A DNA stretch of 34,153 nucleotides from IMG/VR virus record IMGVR_UViG_3300042401_000517, positions 1-34,153 of that record; one strand, written 5' to 3'. How positions within the stretch are numbered: the stretch's first letter is position 1; each line of letters starts with the position of its first letter. The notes beneath the pieces are model-generated. The model made no database searches and was not told the DNA's origin. It saw nothing but the letters and a program-made list of their open reading frames with translations. The position numbers and the translations under genes are program-made. Origin of the DNA: a virus. This document shows, in pieces, positions 21,849 to 28,672 of this stretch.

Positions 21849-24067
21849 TCGTCTAATTTTTTAATCCATTCATAAATAGTTTTTCTACTTACACCCAATA
21901 ATTCAGCTAATTCTTTTTTATTAAAGTCTGGGTTTAATTTATAAGCTTCTATAACCGTCTCTTTTTTAGATTTCGTTTTATTGTTAGTAATAACTTGTTT
22001 TAATTCTCCTACTTCAACACTATCAATTTTAATCTTTTTAGCCATATTAATAAAGTATTTACTTAATTTCTCAGCAGCTAACATTGACTCCTTTGATATT
22101 ACAAACATACTTTTTGATGTTCCCTCGTGTGCGTATAAAACATTTAACATTAATGCAAACCTTGGTATATATGATTTTTGTTTAGGCAACATACTTTTCA
22201 TATATTCATTTTCAACATCTGAATTTTGAATAGTTGTAATTTCTTTATCGATTCTTATATACTCACTTTTAGCTTCAGGACTTAATAATGCAACATGTGA
22301 AATTATTTCATCGTCTGCATCTTTTAGCAAATATTCTTTTTTTATCTTATCGTAAAAATTTAAAATATAGCTGTTATACCATTCGTGTACCTCTTCATCC
22401 ATTTCAGCATCGCTAAATTCTTCAATCTTCACGTCTGGGTAACAAGTTAGCATCCTGTCTACAAATCCATTATCCTTATTCTCAGCGCTGAAAAAACCAT
22501 TTAAAATCCCTGGCTGTATACCTCCTAAAACTGGGATAATAGGACTTTCAATAAAAGCATTTTTTGATGTTCTTCTGTTAAGTGAAACCCCCTTGTTTGA
22601 CCATGTAGACAACCAAAACTCTAAATCAGAACCTGCTCGATATTTATTCATATCTTTTAACCAACCTGACAACTCATCTTTAAACACACCAATAGAGTTT
22701 TTATTTTCTGAATGTAAATCAATAAGGGCTTCAAGTGTAATATCGTTTGCTATAAATTGTGTTTTTTTAGGTTGTTTTTGTTCTTCAACACGTTCCTTTT
22801 CTTTTTTATCTAATTCTTGATATTTTTCAAAGGCAGTCATTTTTTTAATATAGTTCTTTATCTCATTACTATTCGCTTTGTGTAATGGAAAAATAACGTT
22901 TTCAATATTTGGTGTTTTACCAACCCCAGGTTTACCCACTAAAGCTAACCATAAATTAACAGATTCAATCCAACCTGTTTTTACTTGTACTTTCATAGAA
23001 TTTCCAATAATAACAGAAAGAACCCACATAAACGCACAACCCATATAATCTATTGAACTGTTTAACGTTCTGTTACATTCTAACAAATAGTTTTTAATGT
23101 TATCAGGATAAATATCCAAAGGAAAAGTTAAATCTTCTTGATTTATTACAACCTCTTTTCTTATAGATTCAACTTCTTTTACTATTCTACTTCCATAACC
23201 TTTTTTATATAGCTCACTTGCTGACTCTGTATAGTCTCCATTATGATACTTGATAGTATATAAATTAAATGGACTTAACAACTTTTCATTTGGGTACATT
23301 GTCCCTGTTGAAAATAGAAATAAACACCCTGTATTTTTAAATACATATCCTGAATGTGGACTTGTTGCCCCGTGTCTTTTAATTACATACGAGTTTTGTG
23401 TATTTCTAACTATTGTAAATTCATCATCAATAATATCAAATACTGAATGTTTATTATTATAATCCTCCCACGGTGTGATTTCATTTTTTATAATGTATTC
23501 AGACTTTTTAGGTAGCTCTATTGTTTTCGGGTCTTTATAATCATAAGTTTTAGAAATTGACCAAATAATATCTCTCTCCTCTTCAGTGATATAATCTATT
23601 TGGTGATATTCTTTTTCAGTTAGAAAGTTATCGTATATGATAACAAACCCACCTGTACCCCTTGTTTCAATTATTGCCTCTGTCATACCTTCAAGCTTTG
23701 CTATTTTGGTATTTCCAACAATTGTTTTAGACTTGTAAAGAATATGATAACCACCTTTTTGAGTTTTAGATATTACTACCTTATCCATAAAGTCCTCTAT
23801 ATTATCACAAAGGAATGCAAGGTATTCATCCCACCACTCTTTTTTTTCTGTTACAGTATGTAAAACTTTTAAATCTATATCTATAACCTCTAAATCATTA
23901 AAACCTGTTACAAGTCCGTATTTAGGGCAATTTAAAAGTTCTATTTGTTCTGTATCTCTTTTAGATGTTTGGTAATCCTTCCAAGTTCCTATTGGTCTTT
24001 TATCTTCATCACAAGGAATAATACTAAAACCAATTGAAGAAAGTTTTTTCAAATATTCTTTAATCAT
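21845..24067 (-). CDS. Prim-pol / DUF3987 primase-helicase
   Basis: 740 residues. N-terminal AEP prim-pol domain (about 1-180): GFSIIPCDEDKRPIGTWKDY, Asp63-Ile-Asp65 (VIDIDLK), His108 (GGYHILYK). Middle: DUF3987-like ATPase with Walker A GKPGVGKT (378-385) and an acidic motif VFKDELSGWLKDMNKYRAGS. C-terminus: a helix-turn-helix (KKELAELLGVSRKTIYEWIK, about 717-736) that may bind origin DNA. Probable replication initiator, near the iteron-like region. Coupled to both neighbours by ATGA. Confidence 0.85.
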   Translation of the reverse strand: MIKEYLKKLSSIGFSIIPCDEDKRPIGTWKDYQTSKRDTEQIELLNCPKYGLVTGFNDLEVIDIDLKVLHTVTEKKEWWDEYLAFLCDNIEDFMDKVVISKTQKGGYHILYKSKTIVGNTKIAKLEGMTEAIIETRGTGGFVIIYDNFLTEKEYHQIDYITEEERDIIWSISKTYDYKDPKTIELPKKSEYIIKNEITPWEDYNNKHSVFDIIDDEFTIVRNTQNSYVIKRHGATSPHSGYVFKNTGCLFLFSTGTMYPNEKLLSPFNLYTIKYHNGDYTESASELYKKGYGSRIVKEVESIRKEVVINQEDLTFPLDIYPDNIKNYLLECNRTLNSSIDYMGCAFMWVLSVIIGNSMKVQVKTGWIESVNLWLALVGKPGVGKTPNIENVIFPLHKANSNEIKNYIKKMTAFEKYQELDKKEKERVEEQKQPKKTQFIANDITLEALIDLHSENKNSIGVFKDELSGWLKDMNKYRAGSDLEFWLSTWSNKGVSLNRRTSKNAFIESPIIPVLGGIQPGILNGFFSAENKDNGFVDRMLTCYPDVKIEEFSDAEMDEEVHEWYNSYILNFYDKIKKEYLLKDADDEIISHVALLSPEAKSEYIRIDKEITTIQNSDVENEYMKSMLPKQKSYIPRFALMLNVLYAHEGTSKSMFVISKESMLAAEKLSKYFINMAKKIKIDSVEVGELKQVITNNKTKSKKETVIEAYKLNPDFNKKELAELLGVSRKTIYEWIKKLDE

Positions 24068-24372
24068 AGCTCTATGGTTTTACTTCTTTTGTGATATACT
24101 CTATAAATATCTTCATATGTTTCAGCAAGTTTATTTTTAAAGACAACTTTATTTACTATTTTAGAAATGTTAAAGTCATAGTTAACACCATATTTTCTTT
24201 TTTCAAATCCTAATTCAGTCATTACGTCAATTATTTCTTGATTAGAAACGTAAACACCAATTGAACTCTCGCAAATATGTTTTAAACTATAAGAACCTGG
24301 AGCATTTGAATTAACGTTTTTAGTTCTTGTAAGGGCATTTTCTACCCATTTTTTAATGTATTCTTTTTTCAT
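24064..24372 (-). CDS. Hypothetical protein before the primase
   Basis: 102 residues, MKKEYIKKWVENALTRTKNV..., basic. SYSLKHICESSIGVYVSNQE and IIDVMTELGFEKRKYGVNYD suggest a small winged-helix-like alpha/beta fold. Coupled to the primase by ATGA. An accessory replication role is plausible; no family recognised. Confidence 0.55.
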   Translation of the reverse strand: MKKEYIKKWVENALTRTKNVNSNAPGSYSLKHICESSIGVYVSNQEIIDVMTELGFEKRKYGVNYDFNISKIVNKVVFKNKLAETYEDIYRVYHKRSKTIEL

Positions 24373-24376
24373 AATA

Positions 24377-24580
24377 TTAAATTGTTGTTACAAATATATA
24401 CTCTAAATCTAACCAATCATTTTTGGATATTTTAATAACCTTCAGTACTTCATCATTAAAATCAAAAGTGTCTTTCAGATTAATTTCTCCAAGACTTTCA
24501 CCTACAGGATTAACTTTCAGATTATCTACGTTAATCATAAGCCTTTGTAATTCCCCTTTTCTTTCTTTAAACTTTTCCAT
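24377..24580 (-). CDS. Hypothetical protein, first gene after the leader RNA
   Basis: 67 residues, MEKFKERKGELQRLMINVDN..., alpha/beta, soluble. First gene of the replication operon, 41 bases after the leader hairpin ends, so its expression is the most exposed to any control by that leader. Function unknown. Confidence 0.6.
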   Translation of the reverse strand: MEKFKERKGELQRLMINVDNLKVNPVGESLGEINLKDTFDFNDEVLKVIKISKNDWLDLEYIFVTTI

Positions 24581-24614
24581 AATCCTTTTTTTGTTAGTTA
24601 AATTTTTAATTAAT

Positions 24615-24703
24615 AAAAAAGCCCATCAAAATGCAGAGGTCGGAATTTCTACAAGTTGATGGGCAAATGTCCTTTGTGTTTAATATGGTTTCCGACCTAA
24701 CAC
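24615..24703 (-). ncRNA. Pseudoknot leader RNA with terminator-like end
   Basis: On the minus strand, from the promoter: AGGTCGGAA (24698-24690), GCCCATCAA (24664-24656), TTCCGACCT (24645-24637), TTGATGGGC (24629-24621), then TTTTTT. The order A-B-A'-B' with two perfect 9-bp helices is an H-type pseudoknot. The second helix plus the T run looks like an intrinsic terminator. The result is an approximately 80-nt leader or small RNA. I do not recognise it as a known family. Confidence 0.65.
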
Positions 24704-24707
24704 ATTG

Positions 24708-24715
24708 CAAATATA
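24708..24715 (-). promoter_or_regulatory. Promoter -7 element of the replication operon
   Basis: Minus strand TATATTTG followed by CAATG matches TAnnTTTG. No exact TTG is at the ideal distance, so the upstream element is weak. It would start transcription around 24,702-24,699, right before the leader RNA. Confidence 0.55.
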
Positions 24716-24784
24716 ATAATTTACTTTAACTAAATACACTTATGGTAAAAAATAATGTTAATTTATAATCGTTCTAAATAATAA

Positions 24785-24987
24785 ATTACATTAAAGCAAA
24801 TAGTGTTACATTTTACCCTATGTTACATTCCGAGTGTCACCTAAAATGTTACACTACTTTTCAGTGTTTATGGGGGTTTAAGGCTAAGGTTACATGTTAC
24901 CTTTGTTTTTTCAATTTTTAAAAATTTTATTTAATATTTTTTATTTTTCAGTGTGTAACCCTAAATGTTACAGTGACATGTTACACA
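24785..24987. other. Iteron-like repeats / candidate replication origin
   Basis: TGTTACA occurs at 24804, 24821, 24847, 24966 and 24979, with near copies GGTTACA at 24888, TGTTACC at 24895 and an inverted TGTAACC at 24954. TGTGTAAC (24952-24959) and GTTACACA (24980-24987) form an 8-bp inverted pair. An AT-rich stretch at about 24903-24949 splits the array and could unwind. No gene is present in this 300-base stretch. It lies directly before the primase operon. Origin or operator function is inference. Confidence 0.55.
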
Positions 24988-25015
24988 TAAAAAAACCGAC
25001 TTGTTAGGTCGGTTT
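24988..25015 (-). terminator. Intrinsic terminator of the accessory operon
   Basis: Minus strand AAACCGAC, loop CTAACAA, GTCGGTTT, then TTTTTT: an 8-bp stem (25015-25008 with 25000-24993) and T run, directly after the secreted 153-residue protein gene. Its loop and 5' arm are complementary to the start of the leader RNA 300 bases further on. Confidence 0.88.
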
Positions 25016-25021
25016 AGTTGG

Positions 25022-25483
25022 TTATTTCGATATGCAATTAAAATTGTCCTTTAGTCGGTTTCCTATGTTTATGTCATATTCATTGACGTAACACTTGATC
25101 CCAATTATCTTACTGTTTTTAAATGCGTCTAAAATTATCTCATCTGTTATTGAAAACATGAATGAATTGTAGAACCCTGTGTAAGCTGAGTAATCTCCGT
25201 AGCTTGTTAACGTGTTAGCAATTTTCACTATTTTACCATCTTCCAACTTGAAATATATTATTTCGTCTTTATCGATTATTTGATAGGTTGTAGTATTTAA
25301 ACTTAGATACACTACTACTGCTCCGTTTATGTTATGGAGTTTAAATGTACCTCCATTAAACTTTATGAAACCTGTTTCAATCTTTTGCTCCTGCGTGTAA
25401 GAATCTGTTTTTACTTTAACATCGCATTGAGAATGTGCAACTGTTGTTAATAATGTTGCTACTGCTATAATTATCTTTTTCAT
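25022..25483 (-). CDS. Secreted hypothetical protein
   Basis: 153 residues with a signal peptide: MKKIIIAVATLLTTVAHSQC, cleavage probable after AHS. The mature part is beta-rich (FIKFNGGTFKLHNINGAVVV) and has several Cys. Last gene before the terminator; overlaps the upstream gene by ATGA. The look is of a Bacteroidota exported protein, possibly acquired from a host. Function unknown. Confidence 0.65.
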   Translation of the reverse strand: MKKIIIAVATLLTTVAHSQCDVKVKTDSYTQEQKIETGFIKFNGGTFKLHNINGAVVVYLSLNTTTYQIIDKDEIIYFKLEDGKIVKIANTLTSYGDYSAYTGFYNSFMFSITDEIILDAFKNSKIIGIKCYVNEYDINIGNRLKDNFNCISK

Positions 25484-25680
25484 TTTGTTTCGTTTAATGT
25501 TTCTTTTAATAAATCTATTGTTTTTTCAGCTCCAATTACACCTGATACTTTATTTATGAATAAATAATGTACAACCCAATCTTTTGCTTCCATTTTTTTA
25601 GCTCTTACATAAGCTTCTTGACATTCTGCGGGGATAAGACATTCTAATTCGTCCCATAAAAAATCTACTGCTGATTTCAT
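25480..25680 (-). CDS. Hypothetical small protein
   Basis: 66 residues, MKSAVDFLWDELECLIPAEC..., acidic helical, with AYVRAKKMEAKDWVVHYLFI. No signal peptide. Similar short proteins occur in Bacteroidota phages in my memory, with no assigned role. Coupled to the secreted protein gene by ATGA. Confidence 0.6.
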   Translation of the reverse strand: MKSAVDFLWDELECLIPAECQEAYVRAKKMEAKDWVVHYLFINKVSGVIGAEKTIDLLKETLNETK

Positions 25681-25681
25681 T

Positions 25682-26047
25682 TTAAAATTGTTTTAATAGT
25701 TGAATATATCCTTCTTCTTCTGCGTATCCTATTTTTTGTAGGAATACGTAATAATCGCCTTTAACGTATCTTTTATCCTGCCACGTCTTGTAATACTCTA
25801 CGCACTCTGAAACGTTCTTAAATCGCATTAATTTGCCTTTTAACGTGAATCCGAACGCATTGTTGTACTCTCGAAATGCTCTGCTATTCCCATTACCTGT
25901 TTCTAAGCGGTATTGTGCGTAAACAATCTCAGGATGTTTTATCCCTTTGTCCTTGATTTGCTGTAAACTCAATTGACCGATAGATAGCTTGCTCATCATC
26001 AGAAAGCTCGTCATAAGTAGGGGTTTTATAAATGTAATCTTCTTCAT
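25682..26047 (-). CDS. Secreted glucosaminidase-like cell-wall hydrolase
   Basis: 121 residues from the Met at 26047, which gives a clean signal peptide (MKKITFIKPLLMTSFLMMSK, cleavage near SIGQ). A longer frame opens at 26071 with a charged prefix. The mature part, IVYAQYRLETGNGNSRAFRE, YNNAFGFTLKGKLMRFKNVS and ECVEYYKTWQDKRYVKGDYY, fits the glucosaminidase/lysozyme-like superfamily, with the Glu of ETGN as probable catalytic acid. It would act on peptidoglycan in the periplasm. The first 119 bases overlap the HTH gene in another frame. Confidence 0.6.
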   Translation of the reverse strand: MKKITFIKPLLMTSFLMMSKLSIGQLSLQQIKDKGIKHPEIVYAQYRLETGNGNSRAFREYNNAFGFTLKGKLMRFKNVSECVEYYKTWQDKRYVKGDYYVFLQKIGYAEEEGYIQLLKQF

Positions 26048-26237
26048 TGTATGCTTCGTTTTTGTAGCCAAAATATAGGCTTGTTATATACTTTTTTCCT
26101 TCCCATTTCGCTATTGCGTGACCAACAACTGAAACGGGTAAATTTAAATGTTTTGCGATGTCAAGCTGAATCCAACCGGACTCTAACATATTACGGACAC
26201 GCTCGTAAATGTATTCATAGTTCGAAGGGTTTCTCAC
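25929..26237 (-). CDS. Putative HTH DNA-binding protein
   Basis: 102 residues. A predicted helix-turn-helix at about 20-46 (WIQLDIAKHLNLPVSVVGHA, followed by IAKWEGKK). The C-terminal half is acidic (YDELSDDEQAIYRSIEFTAN). The last part overlaps the signal peptide region of the hydrolase gene by 119 bases. It may regulate its own operon. No repressor family recognised. Confidence 0.5.
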   Translation of the reverse strand: MRNPSNYEYIYERVRNMLESGWIQLDIAKHLNLPVSVVGHAIAKWEGKKYITSLYFGYKNEAYNEEDYIYKTPTYDELSDDEQAIYRSIEFTANQGQRDKTS

Positions 26238-26544
26238 AATAACAGTTTATTAAAATGTTTTGAAACGGTGCGTCTTGGTCGTAATCGGTAACGTAATATT
26301 CACCGCTACCGCCACACGTAATACACTTATTTAGTTCTGCAAACTCATCAAACTGCTCTAACTCCATTGTTGTGCAGATGCGGTCTCCTATTTCATCATA
26401 AACTAATCCTTCTTGTATGTAAAGACGTTCTCTAAGGTCTTCAAATGATGCGTATACACTATCGCTGTCAAGACTTACAAACTCAACGTCTGAGGGAATA
26501 ATTAACGTGTCTACTTTGAATATTTTTCTAATTAACTTCTTCAT
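26215..26544 (-). CDS. Zinc-ribbon-like hypothetical protein
   Basis: 109 residues. N-terminal beta/alpha part, then CITCGGSGEYYV (CxxCxGxG, DnaJ-like) and CYC near the C-terminus, giving a likely zinc ribbon. Overlaps the HTH gene by 23 bases and the membrane protein gene by 17. Function unknown. Confidence 0.6.
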   Translation of the reverse strand: MKKLIRKIFKVDTLIIPSDVEFVSLDSDSVYASFEDLRERLYIQEGLVYDEIGDRICTTMELEQFDEFAELNKCITCGGSGEYYVTDYDQDAPFQNILINCYCEKPFEL

Positions 26545-26680
26545 AACTTCTACCTATTAAATAACAACCTAATAAACCAAATCCAATCCAAACTGCTGTG
26601 GATGCGTTCCAATACTGATTCACAAAACCTACAATGATAATACAAACCAATACGTATAATAATTTTTTAGCATTTCTCAT
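26528..26680 (-). CDS. Small membrane protein with two helices
   Basis: 50 residues: a basic start (MRNAKKL), a first helix around LYVLVCIIIVGFV, a short polar loop (NQYWNAS) and a second helix (TAVWIGFGLLGCYLIG), then a charged end. Two helices in 50 residues suggest a small holin or spanin-like protein or a membrane toxin, but position in the middle operon argues against a late lysis role. Function unknown. Confidence 0.6.
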   Translation of the reverse strand: MRNAKKLLYVLVCIIIVGFVNQYWNASTAVWIGFGLLGCYLIGRSYEEVN

Positions 26681-26852
26681 GACCCATGATTTTTAAGATG
26701 AATAAATAATTTTCTCCTACAACCTTTTGCGCTTCGGTTACAAGCTCCTCCGAATAAGTGATTTTGTAGAAACTGTTACCATACCCCATTTTCTCACGTA
26801 TTTCGGTAATTTGACTTTCAATTAATTCTGCTGTTTTCATGTGTTTAGTCAT
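26667..26852 (-). CDS. Hypothetical small protein
   Basis: 61 residues, MTKHMKTAELIESQITEIRE..., helical, basic-acidic. An internal Met at residue 5 may also be the start. Overlaps the upstream gene by 8 bases and the membrane protein gene by 14. Function unknown. Confidence 0.55.
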   Translation of the reverse strand: MTKHMKTAELIESQITEIREKMGYGNSFYKITYSEELVTEAQKVVGENYLFILKIMGHEKC

Positions 26853-27042
26853 TTTTTATTTTTAACCATTCTTGCGCTGTTAATAATGGTAATCCTTTCT
26901 TATAACATTGAATTAAAAAAAAGCCATATTCTTCCATTATGTTAAAATTATTATATGATGAATTAATTAATATGTTTCTTAAAACTTCTATATCTTCACA
27001 TTGAATTACATCAACACCTGTTCTTTTATCTATTATTTTCAT
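26845..27042 (-). CDS. Hypothetical small protein
   Basis: 65 residues, MKIIDKRTGVDVIQCEDIEV..., alpha/beta. Start overlaps the upstream stop as ATGA (27039-27042). Function unknown. Confidence 0.6.
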   Translation of the reverse strand: MKIIDKRTGVDVIQCEDIEVLRNILINSSYNNFNIMEEYGFFLIQCYKKGLPLLTAQEWLKIKND

Positions 27043-27209
27043 AATTCAATTATTTTTTGTTTAACACCTTCCCAGTAAAATATATTTACATCATCTTTAA
27101 AACCTTTTAAAGCTATGTACATCGTCATCATCATATCAATAGCTAATAATGCATCTCTTTTTGTGCTGAATTTTTCTATTAATTCGATAGCTTTATTTTC
27201 TTCATTCAT
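27039..27209 (-). CDS. Small Met-rich helical protein
   Basis: 56 residues starting MNEENKAIELIEKFSTKRDA with a MMMTM run, then a charged end containing FYWEGVKQKIIEL. Coupled by ATGA to the next gene. Function unknown. Confidence 0.6.
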   Translation of the reverse strand: MNEENKAIELIEKFSTKRDALLAIDMMMTMYIALKGFKDDVNIFYWEGVKQKIIEL

Positions 27210-27244
27210 AATTAATGTGCGTTACAGTCGCACCCCTGTTTTAA

Positions 27245-27451
27245 TTAGTTAAAAATATTTGATAGTCCGTAAACATTTTTTGTTATTTGCTTTAAAGCTT
27301 TTTGACTTCTTTCAGTTCTTTGCTCAAGCATTTCAGCAATTAATTTATTTTCATCTAAAATTGCTTGTTTAACAGCTTGTAAAGGTTCCATACCTTCGAT
27401 AATGTAATCTACTGCTCTCATTTCTGCTGACCTTGATAATCCTGTTTTCAT
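27245..27451 (-). CDS. First gene of the accessory operon, unknown
   Basis: 68 residues, MKTGLSRSAEMRAVDYIIEG..., helical with a basic middle (EQRTERSQKALKQITKNVYG). It starts about 20-25 bases after the predicted transcript start from the strongest promoter of the window, so it is probably made early or constantly. No family recognised. Confidence 0.6.
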   Translation of the reverse strand: MKTGLSRSAEMRAVDYIIEGMEPLQAVKQAILDENKLIAEMLEQRTERSQKALKQITKNVYGLSNIFN

Positions 27452-27476
27452 TGTGTTTATGTTTTTAATTATGTTA

Positions 27477-27507
27477 CAAATTTAAACATTTATTATTAAT
27501 ACGCAAA
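27477..27507 (-). promoter_or_regulatory. Consensus Bacteroidota promoter, accessory operon
   Basis: Minus strand TTTG (27507-27504), 19-base spacer, TAAATTTG (27484-27477). This is the cleanest match to the Bacteroidota sigma-ABfr consensus in the window. It faces the 27451 gene and follows the late terminator. Confidence 0.72.
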
Positions 27508-27515
27508 CTTTTAAG

Positions 27516-27546
27516 CAAAAAAAAAGCGATTTATTTCTAAACCGCT
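27516..27546 (-). terminator. Intrinsic terminator after the endolysin
   Basis: Minus strand AGCGGTTT, loop AGAAAT, AAATCGCT (one G:U), then TTTTTTTTT. Closes the late transcript 22 bases after the endolysin stop. Confidence 0.9.
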
Positions 27547-27567
27547 ACAAAACACATTATAAAGATA

Positions 27568-28155
27568 CTAAAATTCCTCCAATAAACAATATGTAACACG
27601 AGTTTGATTTTTAACCATGTTAATTATCATTCTGTATTGTTCTACATTATTGCATACTTGACAGCCTGCTGAATAACCACCAATGTTTTCACCAATCTTT
27701 TTTACAGATAAATCATTTGAGATGCTATGAAAGTTTATTCCGTAACCACTCCCTTTAATAGGCATTCCGATTTCCTCACTCTTACCATCTTTATCTCCGT
27801 CACGGTAAACAATGAAGTTACCAACTTGACGTAATGCTGGCATCTTACCTTGGTGTAGTCCGAACTTCCATACATCGTAATACCATTCGTTTGACTTAAC
27901 AACCGCAGCACCTACTTTGTTATACTTTAAAAACCCACCTTGTAATATTGGTGTGCCTGGGTTAGTTGTACCTGTAACAACCTTAACAAATTGCTCACCA
28001 TTGAATAGGTAAAACTTATCATCGTACTTGTTTGGTGCGTCCTCATTGCTTCTAACTCCTACTATCCAATAACCACCAGGAATAGATTTAAAGGACTTTA
28101 AACTCTTAACTCTGTCGAGTATTTGTTTATCTGTATAGTTCTTAACGTTGCTCAT
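27568..28155 (-). CDS. Endolysin, L,D-transpeptidase-like fold
   Basis: 195 residues, no signal peptide. C-terminal motif: His143 in GINFHSISND and GGYSAGCQVC with Cys165, a variant of the H...[S/T]HGC active site of the YkuD/L,D-transpeptidase-like enzymes, here used as putative peptidoglycan peptidase. The N-terminal region has GYWIVGVRSNEDAPNKYDDK and many aromatic strands. It directly follows and overlaps a holin-like gene and precedes a terminator, the usual lysis cassette. Substrate bond unknown. Confidence 0.72.
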   Translation of the reverse strand: MSNVKNYTDKQILDRVKSLKSFKSIPGGYWIVGVRSNEDAPNKYDDKFYLFNGEQFVKVVTGTTNPGTPILQGGFLKYNKVGAAVVKSNEWYYDVWKFGLHQGKMPALRQVGNFIVYRDGDKDGKSEEIGMPIKGSGYGINFHSISNDLSVKKIGENIGGYSAGCQVCNNVEQYRMIINMVKNQTRVTYCLLEEF

Positions 28156-28348
28156 CTACTGTAAGTTGTGATAATACTCCTGCTACTGAACCAACTGCAA
28201 CCATGTAAGGTGCAATTGCAAAACTAAACGGAGGCGCGATTAATACCGCTCCTATGCCTCCGATTGCTATTCCAACACTTTGTACTTTTTTCCAAAAGTT
28301 TGGTGTCGGTGCGTTCCATCTATTTTTTAATGACTTCAAAACTTCCAT
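28142..28348 (-). CDS. Putative holin
   Basis: 68 residues. N-terminal basic amphipathic start (SLKNRWNAPTPNFWKKVQ), then two hydrophobic helices (VGIAIGGIGAVLIAPPF and YMVAVGSVAGVLSQL). This kind (RWNAPTP..F.KK) recurs before endolysin genes in Bacteroidota phages, in my memory. Overlap of 14 bases with the endolysin gene supports a lysis role, forming the membrane lesion. Confidence 0.65.
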   Translation of the reverse strand: MEVLKSLKNRWNAPTPNFWKKVQSVGIAIGGIGAVLIAPPFSFAIAPYMVAVGSVAGVLSQLTVDEQR

Positions 28349-28442
28349 CTGTAAAATTTATCATGTAATTACTTGAGTCGCTCCATACTGTTTTAACGAC
28401 CTTATTGTTTATTATTTGCCCTATGTAGAACTTACGCTTCAT
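28320..28442 (-). CDS. Small protein upstream of the holin
   Basis: 40 residues starting MKRKFYIGQIINNKVVKTVW, beta-rich and basic, ending DGSFEVIKK. Start overlaps the upstream stop as ATGA (28439-28442) and the end overlaps the holin start in another frame. Function unknown. Confidence 0.6.
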   Translation of the reverse strand: MKRKFYIGQIINNKVVKTVWSDSSNYMINFTDGSFEVIKK

Positions 28443-28657
28443 GGTGTCGGTAATGTAATTGTAAATTCAATCGGTGTGCCTAAAACGTTTTCTAACCCAT
28501 CAACATAACTAATATAGTATATTGAATCTAAATTAGAATAGTTATAATTAACCCAATAAAGTGTATCTCCTTGATGGTTTGGCAAACTTTTATAAATAGA
28601 TGCTTGATTACGTGCTGTTATTGCCTCTTGTTCGGTTGTATATGTATATCCTGTCAT
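28439..28657 (-). CDS. Hypothetical small late protein
   Basis: 72 residues, MTGYTYTTEQEAITARNQAS..., Tyr/Asn-rich. YWVNYNYSNLDSIYYISYVD suggests beta strands, as in tail-fibre accessory proteins. Lies 15 bases after the arabinofuranosidase-like gene and before the lysis genes. Function unknown. Confidence 0.6.
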   Translation of the reverse strand: MTGYTYTTEQEAITARNQASIYKSLPNHQGDTLYWVNYNYSNLDSIYYISYVDGLENVLGTPIEFTITLPTP

Positions 28658-28672
28658 AATTTATTTTATTTT

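Noticed and set aside
24391-24398. TATATTTG promoter motif before the 102-residue gene
   Set aside because: The motif is the coding sequence of the end of the previous gene, lacks a well-placed TTG, and genes there are tightly packed; could be real but not supported.
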